A stretch of 38,699 nt of DNA from Lachnospiraceae bacterium UBA7054 (GTDB lineage: Bacteria; Bacillota; Clostridia; Lachnospirales; Lachnospiraceae). The stretch's first letter is position 1, and each line of letters starts with the position of its first letter. Positions 31,074-38,699 of the stretch are shown here, piece after piece. The notes beneath the pieces were generated by a model. That model ran no database searches. It was not told the DNA's origin and saw only the letters and a list, made by a program, of their open reading frames with translations. A program made the position numbers and the translations under genes. Location of the stretch: NCBI GenBank assembly GCA_002492725.1, contig DLAF01000070.1, forward strand, positions 10,642-49,340, written 5' to 3'.

Positions 31074-32108
31074 ATGAATTTGAAAAGTATCAAGATTGAA
31101 AATTTCACCGTATTTGATAAAATGGCGATTGATTTTTGTGATGGGATTAACGTATTTATCGGAGAAAATGCTACCGGAAAAACTCATTTGCTCAAGGTGT
31201 TATATTCTGCATGCAGATCGAATCGTGCCGACACGGATTTTGGACAAAAGATTGTGCGAACAATGCTTCCGGATGATTTTCGGATAGCAAGGCTTGTAAA
31301 CAGAAGAAAAGGAAATCACAGCGCTAACATAAAGGTATGTGCGACGAATGAAAATGGTAAAACGGAAGCGCAGCTGGGTATAACATTTGATAAAAAAACG
31401 AAAAAGAATTTAGCATATGTAACGGGAGAAGAAAAATGGGAAAAAACATTTAAGGATAATTCGAGTATTTTTATTCCTGCAAAAGAAATATTATCTCATA
31501 GCTATAAATTAGCGGCAGCGACCAGCGTGGATAATGTACGGTTTGACGATACGTATATTGATATTATCAATTCGGCAAAGATAGATATAGCTATGGGGAA
31601 AAATCCAGACTCCAGAGCTGCTATGCTGAAACGAATAGAGAAAATGACAAATGGAGGAGTATTTTATGATGCTTCGAAGGATGAGTTTTATCTGAAAAAG
31701 GGAAGTTCCAAGCAGGAGTTTAACCTTGTAGCAGAGGGCATCAAGAAAATGGGGTTGCTGTGGCAGTTGGCGAAGAACGGAACTTTAGAAAAAGGATCTG
31801 TTTTGTTTTGGGATGAACCGGAAGCCAATATCAATCCGGCTTACCTTTCAACGATAGCTGAATTATTATTGGAGCTACAGAGAAATGGCGTGCAGATATT
31901 TCTGTCAACCCATAATTATTTTCTTGCAAAATATATAGAAATAAAAAAGGAAGAACAAGATCAGGTCTCCTTTTATTCACTTTATTACAGGAATGATAAA
32001 GATGGCGCTTGCTGTGAAAAAAGTGATCAGTTTTCATTGTTGGAAAATAACCCTATTACCAAAACTTATTTACAGATATACAGAGATGAGATAGGGGTGA
32101 AATTGTAA
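31074..32108 (+). CDS. ABC/OLD-like AAA ATPase, putative defence component
   Basis: A 344-residue ATPase of the AAA_15/AAA_21 type, related to the SMC/OLD class. It starts MNLKSIKIENFTVFDK, a typical opening for this class. Walker A is GENATGKT (30-37), Walker B VLFWDEPEANI with D247 and E248, and the H-switch STHN with H280. A signature-like NLVAEGIKKMG precedes Walker B. No TOPRIM domain is fused. It is coupled to the next gene by a TAATG overlap. ATPases of this type occur in many anti-phage modules (OLD, PARIS, Septu and others). The strong promoter, low GC and partners point to such a system; this is inference. Confidence 0.85.
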   Translation: MNLKSIKIENFTVFDKMAIDFCDGINVFIGENATGKTHLLKVLYSACRSNRADTDFGQKIVRTMLPDDFRIARLVNRRKGNHSANIKVCATNENGKTEAQLGITFDKKTKKNLAYVTGEEKWEKTFKDNSSIFIPAKEILSHSYKLAAATSVDNVRFDDTYIDIINSAKIDIAMGKNPDSRAAMLKRIEKMTNGGVFYDASKDEFYLKKGSSKQEFNLVAEGIKKMGLLWQLAKNGTLEKGSVLFWDEPEANINPAYLSTIAELLLELQRNGVQIFLSTHNYFLAKYIEIKKEEQDQVSFYSLYYRNDKDGACCEKSDQFSLLENNPITKTYLQIYRDEIGVKL

Positions 32109-32632
32109 TGGCAATGATGATAGAAGAATCAGGAATGAAATTTTGCAAACTAGAAGAAGAACGCCTGTTTTGGATTGAAAAATCCGATATTTATAAGCAA
32201 TTGGGAGAAGGGATAAAAACAGTAGAGTTTATCTATTTGTCAAAAGAAGAAAATCTTTTATTTGTCGAAGCGAAACAATCGTGTCCAAACGTTGCAAATA
32301 GAGATGAAAGTGAAGAAAAACAAAAGAAATATGAAATGTATTTTTCAGATGTGACAGACAAGTTTATAGATTCTATTAATATGTTTGCAACCACTGTTTT
32401 GGGACGAAATGGCCAGAGTATAGATGTGGGTGAAAACATTCTTCAAGAAAGTACATATACGAAGGGCAAAATTAAGTTTGTATTGGTTATAACTGATGCA
32501 GAGGAAAGCTGGTTGACCGGACCCAAAGCGGAACTTGATAAAAGGTTGTTTCGATACAGAAAGATATGGAAAGCGAAAGTAATTGTATTGAATAAGAAAA
32601 TGGCAGAGGAGTTGGGATTGATTGAGAAGTGA
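32108..32632 (+). CDS. Small partner protein, possible PD-(D/E)XK nuclease
   Basis: A 174-residue cytoplasmic protein with no signal peptide. A strand-hairpin-strand pattern carries E40 in VEFIYLS and then E54-A-K56 in LLFVEAKQS, which fits the E...ExK core of PD-(D/E)XK nucleases. I recognise no named family, so nuclease activity is a hypothesis. The start codon overlaps the ATPase stop (TAATG), so the two are made together. It is AT-rich like its neighbours. The giant-protein gene starts 101 bases downstream, after a spacer with a 17-bp palindrome. Confidence 0.6.
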   Translation: MAMMIEESGMKFCKLEEERLFWIEKSDIYKQLGEGIKTVEFIYLSKEENLLFVEAKQSCPNVANRDESEEKQKKYEMYFSDVTDKFIDSINMFATTVLGRNGQSIDVGENILQESTYTKGKIKFVLVITDAEESWLTGPKAELDKRLFRYRKIWKAKVIVLNKKMAEELGLIEK

Positions 32633-32661
32633 TAAGGTTATGAAATAAATAATTTCTGCAT

Positions 32662-32678
32662 TTATGTGATTCACATAA
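32662..32678. promoter_or_regulatory. 17-bp palindrome upstream of the giant gene
   Basis: TTATGTGA and TCACATAA are perfect reverse complements around a single T. It lies 55 bases before the giant gene's start. It resembles a dimeric repressor or CRP/FNR-type half-site pair, though the spacing of TGTGA and TCACA differs from the CRP consensus. I see no convincing promoter next to it. Confidence 0.4.
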
Positions 32679-32733
32679 TGAACAAGCTGTATAAGACGAA
32701 AAAGTATTTAACATGTAAAAGGGGGAGAAAGTA

Positions 32734-35700
32734 ATGGGAAATTGTAAGGGGACTATTCTATTTTGTATTGGTAATGAGCAGAGTGATTATGCAAAATGTA
32801 TGGAAATTATGCAAAATATACAAAAAGGTGTAATTCCTACAGGGAAAAGCATTATCGGTATGAATATTTGCCCGTATGCAATATTGAATACACAGTCTGT
32901 TAAGAAGATGGCAGATGAAGTGGAGGTAATAGAGAATTTAAGTAATTTGGGGAGTGTAAGGCTGGAAGATTATAATATTTTATTTGAAGTATTATGTAAT
33001 GATAATGAGAATGATATTGTCAATCTGCAGTTTTTCTTTTTAGTTAAGAAATGGTTGCTGCAAAAAATGAATATTGGAGAGGATCGGGTTGGTTTATATA
33101 TAAAATCCTCACAGACTGATGAAGAAGGCGTATATGCTCTGCATTATAAGGCAACGGAATTTTTGACTTATCAATGTACGGAAAATACGCCTTATTATAT
33201 TGATGATTGGAGGAAGCATAGGAAAGAAATAGATATTTCACAGATTAAGCCGAAATCAGATGTGATTTTAAGAAAATTTTCGCCTCTTATTGAAATTGTT
33301 GATGCTGATAACATGGGGGTTGGATATTGGCAGCAAACAATGGGTGATTTTATTCAAAGATGCCGGGAAAAGAGTATTTGTTGGGAAAAAATAGATAGCT
33401 TTACTGTTTTAAAAGCTGACGAGGATAATGCACATAGAAAAAAGGATTTTGACTTAGAGAATCAAATAAGGCATAAGATTGATGGTCAACGGGAAGCCTG
33501 TAGAGATTGGGATTACAGGTTAATGTTCATTTTGAAAGAATATTTTTGTACCCAGACGGTTAAGATAGCAAGAAAACGTATGGCATTTTGCAAATCTTTG
33601 CAATTTGAAGAATGTATTAAAGAGATGTCGCTCTTATCTTTTTATATTTTTTGTTTGTTTGAATATAATAGTGCAGTAAATAGGGAAACTATATTAGACT
33701 ACGAAGATGATATTACAATGTTATCGCAGATTACATTAAAAATGCGTGATATTGGGGATGGCTTTTTTCAACTGATGCAAAATACGGTTGAACATTCAGA
33801 GTTTGGCGCAGGTTATTTCTATTTTCGAATTCATGATACGTCAGACAAAAAATATCTCAAGAATAAATATAAAGAATATGTGGATGCACAGAAAGATAAT
33901 ACGGATTTCTTTTTAGAAATGCAAATTGTCGATTATTCAACGCTGGCTGTACCAAATAAATTTATGCAGAATATGAAAAAGAGAGCGGCAGAGACTGTTG
34001 ATAATGATGACACAGAAAGATATATAGAATTAATACAGGAGGGACGGCAGATTAATCTGTCCACATTTTTTAGGCCTAATGAAGAGGAAACAAAATTTTG
34101 GGAGAAATACTATAAAATAAGTGACAATATAGTACATCACTATGGATTACAATTATTTGATTCGGTTATTGACAGCAATAAAGGATGCTTTTTGGCAATC
34201 AGCACCCCGGAATATCAAATTAGGAATGCAAATCAAAATTTTTATTGTAGTTTTGAAACACAGGCAAATTCTGCAGAGGCATATTATATACCAGGAACAC
34301 AATACAGCGCATTATTACCTTTGCGTTATGTAGAGAAAACAGAATATACGGCAGTTAATGCAGAGATTAATTATACAGAATTGGTGAGTCAATCTTTTGA
34401 AGGAAAGCCATTTCAAAATGTGTCGGAAAAGAAAATAGAAGAAATTTTAGAAAAGTTTAGCACTGATCCGCGACAGAGAGAAAAAACAATTAAAGAGATC
34501 AGTGATAATTTAGTGGATAAAGCATCTGCAAAATATATATATTATAAAGATTTCGCTGAAGATAATCTTTCAAATAATCATCTTGAAATTTTTTGTAAAA
34601 TTCTTATACGCTTTATCTCTAAGCGTTCGGAAAATGAGAAGGTTTATATTGCGCTGTTACACTGTGATGATAAACGCATGATTGAAATTACGAGGATTTT
34701 GTCTGTTTTTTATAATAAACAAGGGAAAAGTCCTGTTTTTGATAATGTACAGATTTATTTATCGGGTGTAAATCCTGAAAACGCTTTTCTTTTTGCAGGC
34801 AGTGATATAGCAACAGTGTTAAATCGTGCTGAAAGGCTTGCTGTTGCATGTGGAATTCAACCGGAATGCATAACTATATTGACGAATTTGTTGCAAAGAA
34901 AAGCCGTGAATTGCACTTTAAAGGATGAAACAGGGTCAGAATTTGCAATAGCACCGTTTGAACTGGTGAAATATGGGCAAAGGGAGATATTGTTTAAAAG
35001 TATACTTAATAATATTTTGAAAAATGATATTAGTAAAATGAAAACTGGATGTAAAATCCCCAATACACATGTGCGGCTAGGGTCCAAAATACATATTACG
35101 GAATTTTATCAGGCAGAAATTTTATTTCAAAACAACTATTTTACAACAAGGTTCGCTTATTTAGTTACAGAAGATATTTGCAAAAAGGTAAATGATGTTG
35201 ATAATTTGGTTTTGGTAGGATATGAAACATATTCAGAAATGCTATGTTATGAAATCGTTGAATTATTAAGAAACAGGCTGGAGGGTAATACGAAAAAAGA
35301 TATACAGTACCTTATTTATGAACAGAAGAATGGTGAGAATTTCCGATATATAGAAGGACTAGGGAAGGAAAAACAATATTCTTTTATATTTATGGTGCCA
35401 ATTAATTCTACATTGACAACTCATAATAAGATGCAGGCAGCATTGAAGCGAATCAGAAATGTTGATTTGGTAGTAGAAAATTATGGTATATTACTGTTTT
35501 GTCCAAAGAATGATGATGTAATTTTTAAGAACATACGAAAGCAATATGACTGGGATGCAATAAGCGATACAGAAATAAAAACTTCGTTGGTAGACGGTGG
35601 AAAAGTAAAATATTTTTTCCGTACGAAAGTAGAGTGGAAAGATGCCTTGAAATGCAATTGCTGTTTCCCGAAAGATAAATATGATGAAGAACAGCCATTG

Positions 35701-38673
35701 ATTGAAACAAATAAAGCGTCTATTATTCCCATGCAAAAACTTGAATTAATCGAAAGCAATCGAGAGAATACTATACGGAGTAAGCAGGATATTGAGGAAG
35801 AGTCAGATAAAATTAGTGCGCTCAGTCAATGTATGATATATTCACATATAGAGCGGAATGGAAATCATTTTAACTATTATTTTCAAACGGAACAGTTTTT
35901 TAGACAAAATAAAGACTTGATCAGCGAATGGTTAAAAAATATTAGATTTGTTGATAATGCAGAAAATGATATAATTGTATTTAACATATTAGTATCGCCT
36001 CAGCATTATAGCAATAATGGTTTCGTAGTAGAAGTAAACCGAAATGTCTTTCATAATGCTTCACTTGTGCTGAATATTGAGGTGAATAAAGAGTTCCGTT
36101 CAAATATTAAAGCGAAATACAGCAATTTACTTTTGCTTTATAATAATTTAGAAAAATGTGGAAGAAAAGCGGAGATACGCTTCCACTATGTTGATGATTC
36201 AATTATTTCCGGAGCAACATTTTACAGAGCTAAAAGTATTATACGTTCTATTTTTCCAAAACAGCTTGGTCAGGTTGTTAAGGTGAAAGTTTTTGCAAGC
36301 GTTATTTTGTTATTAAATCGAACATCATCGTTTAGTAAAATGAATTATCAGGAAATAAACTTCTATTCTTATGTAAATTTACAAATTTCATCGCTTAGAA
36401 CGCAGGAAGATGCCTGCATATTGTGTAATATAGTAAAAGATGCGCAAACCATGGAAGAAATGTCATCGACGGAGGCGATGAGTCGCTATTGGGGCAAAAG
36501 AAAGAGATATCATAGATGTAAGAATATAAGAGAAATTAATCCGTCTGAAATCAGCGAGGAGAAACGAGAACGTGCCGAGAGGAGGTTAGTTTGTTCCCAC
36601 AGAGCCAATCAGGTATTAAATGAGAAGATACATAACTGGGGAGATATATCCGAAATTAAGAGCTGCATTATTACAGAACTTCTTTGTAAAGGTTCCGGAA
36701 AAATGAAAGCTGAATGGCAATTGTCTTATATAAAGATATTGTCTCGCCCATTTTTTAGTTTTTCTTCGGGAATTCGGAAGGCAATATTTGAAATTATGCT
36801 GCAGATGCTTGATTATATGTTGGGTGATGATTTATTAAAGCAGGAAAAACCGGAACTTGAGAAATTATTGAATGATATTGATCGCTTGAAAAAGCGTAAG
36901 GACTATAGAATGCTTTATGTACTTTTCCTGACTTTGATTAAACGCCTGTCTGATCTGGGCTCAACCTTTATTATTCGAAAAGATAATATTAGACGAATAT
37001 TGGAATATTACAAAACCATAGAAAAAGGAGATTATAAGAAAGATTTTCGGTTAAAGTATCGTGCATGTATTAAAAAACTTATAAGTTTAAGTGGCGATGA
37101 GATCAAGGCAACTTGGCTGGAATATCTGCTGATTAATGAAAAAGAGTATTCTGATACAGTACAGATGGAAATAGAGTCAGATATTTCGAATGAAATAAAA
37201 GATTTTTATGATAGGCTTTATATGGAGAATACGCGAGTATTTAGGGATGCGTTGTGGGATCTGACAAAAGAGAAAAGAAACGAAATTGAAATGCGTTTGA
37301 AGAAGAACGACGCAAAACAGGGAGGTGAGAAAGTCCGCTTACAGGAAAGAGATATTATGGTTACAGGAAGTTATGAAGCAGTGAAGGCAAATTACTATTT
37401 ACAAAATTTTAAGAAGATTTATGATTGGAATTTTGAAAATGATAGAAATATGTTGGATGAGGTTTGTAACTTTGAAAATGATAGAAATGTGTTGGACGCG
37501 ATTTGTAACTTATATATGTACTTAAAATATGGAGATTATGTCTGCACTGATATACAGGAGTATTATTATAAACTGTCGGATATACTCAAGGCGGCAACAC
37601 AGGCGAAGCATGTTCAAATTATTGTTTGCGATGAAGCAAAGGAACCTAACCTGTTAGGTGATTCCGATAATATGTCAAATGAAAATAGTGTGCTGGATGA
37701 ACTGAAGGAAATGATTGAAAAAACAGTAGATTATATTGATAATTCTTATTATGTGTCAATAAATAATAAAGCGGGAGTTTTAAAGTTCAGCAGAGAGTAT
37801 GTCGGAAATGATATTCCTAAGAATAATGTGTATTTTGGCTTCATTTTTGAATTGACGGATGCGAGCCGGAGACAGGTGCTCAAAAGACTGCGAAATGTAT
37901 TGGCCTTTCGGAATGAATTTGTACATAAATTTGAAATGGATTTTGAAACGGATGCTATTCGGCAATTTTTGATTAGTATGAACCAAAATAAGCTTTTGAC
38001 CGGAAGCGGCACGATTGACCATAACTATGCGAAAACGCGAGCACAGTTTTTGTTGAATTCTCGGCATATCGTAGAGAAATGGGAAGAGAAAAAAATTGTG
38101 TTTGACGATATGAGAAATCAGGTAGGATATTTCTATTATACTGTGGCCAATTCGATTATAAGCAGATTGTTCCAAAAAGCAGTAGTTGGTAAGTATGACG
38201 GAAGAGTAAATGCTTCAAATATAGTAGATGTTTGGCTAAATACAACATTTTTAGAGGATGAGAAATGCATCAATTTATATGAAAGAGACGAGCAATGCAA
38301 ACAAAGGGAAGGGGCATTAAAAAAATGCAGTATACATATTGCGCCAGAAGTAATGCTGGGGAAATATTTTACCTACAGTACAGGGGATTTTACTTTGTCA
38401 GCTATTTTTATTCTGCTAACGGTCAATGCAGGCAAGCATACAAAATATGGAGATGTATGCGTGGAGGTTACAATTGAAAAATGGGAAATGCCATACGAGC
38501 ACAAATTAATTTTTACTAATTTGTGGGATAGAGATAACGATGGAGCACAGGAAGAAATAGATGCAATTAACGGACAGATAAATGAACCAAAGCACGATTC
38601 GTTGCATGGAATTACATTATGGACGTTAAATGAAAACGCTAATCCCCCAGCTATGCTGGGGAGAATAGAGTAA
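32734..38673 (+). CDS. Giant protein (1979 aa) with GHKL-like and PRTase-like motifs
   Basis: A complete 1979-residue protein of no family I can name. An N-terminal region near 320-500 resembles a GHKL (Bergerat) ATPase: N-box-like FFQLMQNTVEHS (N350, H354), a D400 segment in the place of G1, and a G2-like HHYGLQLFDSVIDSNKG. The canonical catalytic Glu is Q346. A central part looks like a phosphoribosyltransferase: LVLVGYETYSEML near 825, VPINSTLTT (889-896) and YVDDSIISGAT (1152-1162, the PRPP-loop pattern with D1154-D1155). The C-terminus has a second N-box-like ILLTVNAGKH (N1898, H1902) and a G2-like HGITLW. No membrane segments or signal peptide are seen. ATG 32734 has GGGGGAG six bases upstream. 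It is the third gene of the ATPase unit and ends 26 bases before the window edge. Confidence 0.8.
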   Translation: MGNCKGTILFCIGNEQSDYAKCMEIMQNIQKGVIPTGKSIIGMNICPYAILNTQSVKKMADEVEVIENLSNLGSVRLEDYNILFEVLCNDNENDIVNLQFFFLVKKWLLQKMNIGEDRVGLYIKSSQTDEEGVYALHYKATEFLTYQCTENTPYYIDDWRKHRKEIDISQIKPKSDVILRKFSPLIEIVDADNMGVGYWQQTMGDFIQRCREKSICWEKIDSFTVLKADEDNAHRKKDFDLENQIRHKIDGQREACRDWDYRLMFILKEYFCTQTVKIARKRMAFCKSLQFEECIKEMSLLSFYIFCLFEYNSAVNRETILDYEDDITMLSQITLKMRDIGDGFFQLMQNTVEHSEFGAGYFYFRIHDTSDKKYLKNKYKEYVDAQKDNTDFFLEMQIVDYSTLAVPNKFMQNMKKRAAETVDNDDTERYIELIQEGRQINLSTFFRPNEEETKFWEKYYKISDNIVHHYGLQLFDSVIDSNKGCFLAISTPEYQIRNANQNFYCSFETQANSAEAYYIPGTQYSALLPLRYVEKTEYTAVNAEINYTELVSQSFEGKPFQNVSEKKIEEILEKFSTDPRQREKTIKEISDNLVDKASAKYIYYKDFAEDNLSNNHLEIFCKILIRFISKRSENEKVYIALLHCDDKRMIEITRILSVFYNKQGKSPVFDNVQIYLSGVNPENAFLFAGSDIATVLNRAERLAVACGIQPECITILTNLLQRKAVNCTLKDETGSEFAIAPFELVKYGQREILFKSILNNILKNDISKMKTGCKIPNTHVRLGSKIHITEFYQAEILFQNNYFTTRFAYLVTEDICKKVNDVDNLVLVGYETYSEMLCYEIVELLRNRLEGNTKKDIQYLIYEQKNGENFRYIEGLGKEKQYSFIFMVPINSTLTTHNKMQAALKRIRNVDLVVENYGILLFCPKNDDVIFKNIRKQYDWDAISDTEIKTSLVDGGKVKYFFRTKVEWKDALKCNCCFPKDKYDEEQPLIETNKASIIPMQKLELIESNRENTIRSKQDIEEESDKISALSQCMIYSHIERNGNHFNYYFQTEQFFRQNKDLISEWLKNIRFVDNAENDIIVFNILVSPQHYSNNGFVVEVNRNVFHNASLVLNIEVNKEFRSNIKAKYSNLLLLYNNLEKCGRKAEIRFHYVDDSIISGATFYRAKSIIRSIFPKQLGQVVKVKVFASVILLLNRTSSFSKMNYQEINFYSYVNLQISSLRTQEDACILCNIVKDAQTMEEMSSTEAMSRYWGKRKRYHRCKNIREINPSEISEEKRERAERRLVCSHRANQVLNEKIHNWGDISEIKSCIITELLCKGSGKMKAEWQLSYIKILSRPFFSFSSGIRKAIFEIMLQMLDYMLGDDLLKQEKPELEKLLNDIDRLKKRKDYRMLYVLFLTLIKRLSDLGSTFIIRKDNIRRILEYYKTIEKGDYKKDFRLKYRACIKKLISLSGDEIKATWLEYLLINEKEYSDTVQMEIESDISNEIKDFYDRLYMENTRVFRDALWDLTKEKRNEIEMRLKKNDAKQGGEKVRLQERDIMVTGSYEAVKANYYLQNFKKIYDWNFENDRNMLDEVCNFENDRNVLDAICNLYMYLKYGDYVCTDIQEYYYKLSDILKAATQAKHVQIIVCDEAKEPNLLGDSDNMSNENSVLDELKEMIEKTVDYIDNSYYVSINNKAGVLKFSREYVGNDIPKNNVYFGFIFELTDASRRQVLKRLRNVLAFRNEFVHKFEMDFETDAIRQFLISMNQNKLLTGSGTIDHNYAKTRAQFLLNSRHIVEKWEEKKIVFDDMRNQVGYFYYTVANSIISRLFQKAVVGKYDGRVNASNIVDVWLNTTFLEDEKCINLYERDEQCKQREGALKKCSIHIAPEVMLGKYFTYSTGDFTLSAIFILLTVNAGKHTKYGDVCVEVTIEKWEMPYEHKLIFTNLWDRDNDGAQEEIDAINGQINEPKHDSLHGITLWTLNENANPPAMLGRIE
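37432..37509 (+). repeat. Tandem duplication 2 x 39 bp inside the giant gene
   Basis: Two adjacent 39-bp units encode FENDRNMLDEVCN and FENDRNVLDAICN. They differ at four bases, so the duplication is recent and in frame. It lies near residue 1570, in a region with no recognised domain. Confidence 0.85.
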
Positions 38674-38699
38674 GATGTAGCGAAGAAGATGGTATAGAA

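Noticed and set aside
1..38699. CRISPR arrays, rRNA genes and insertion sequences
   Set aside because: I saw no regularly spaced direct repeats, no rRNA sequence and no transposase in either strand.

Overview
The window reads as chromosome of a Gram-positive anaerobe of the Clostridia, most likely a Lachnospiraceae-type gut bacterium. The reasons are a type III glutamine synthetase, the hydE/hydG/hydF maturases of [FeFe]-hydrogenase, a YjfB-type small protein, a CvfB-type S1 protein, and an ftsE-ftsX-peptidase-ctp division cluster. Strong AGGAGG-type ribosome sites are used throughout. This is inference from gene families; no rRNA or species marker is present.

Layout. Positions 1-11.1 kb hold housekeeping genes on the + strand: a DUF4143 ATPase, glnN, a tRNA-Gln, an orphan MNT nucleotidyltransferase, hydE-hydG-hydF, an acyl-ACP thioesterase, a CvfB-like protein and a CPBP protease. 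A small yjfB gene lies on the - strand at 11.2-11.4 kb. From 11.7 to 20.1 kb a + strand run carries a CdaR/PucR-type regulator, ftsE, ftsX, an EnvC-like M23 peptidase, an S41 protease, a GT-C-like membrane protein and a membrane GT2 glycosyltransferase. From 20.2 to 27.1 kb there is a pair of convergent, paralogous secreted Ig-like (Big_2) proteins followed by a tyrosine recombinase. From 27.3 to 31.0 kb there are three glycosyltransferases and one small protein gene. From 31.0 kb to the end the DNA becomes clearly AT-rich and holds a three-gene unit: an ABC/OLD-like ATPase, a possible PD-(D/E)XK protein, and a giant 1979-residue protein with GHKL-like and phosphoribosyltransferase-like motifs.

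The two most striking parts are these. First, the Ig-like pair looks like a DNA-inversion expression switch. The left gene has a promoter, a ribosome site and an ATG. The right gene, in opposite orientation, has none of these. The two share a 69-bp inverted repeat (67/69 identical) over the signal-peptide codons, in the same reading phase. The silent end carries a perfect 11-7-11 bp palindromic core of the kind used by tyrosine recombinases, and a complete tyrosine recombinase gene sits 73 bp away. Inversion would place the silent gene, in frame, behind the fixed promoter and start codon. Second, the terminal three-gene unit looks like an anti-phage or other conflict system built around an unusual giant protein.

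Smaller points are a candidate structured RNA between hydG and hydF, closed by a 10-bp helix and containing five further helices; a tRNA-Gln promoter whose -35 box lies in the loop of the glnN terminator; and an MNT antitoxin-like gene followed by only an 11-codon stub where its HEPN partner should be.
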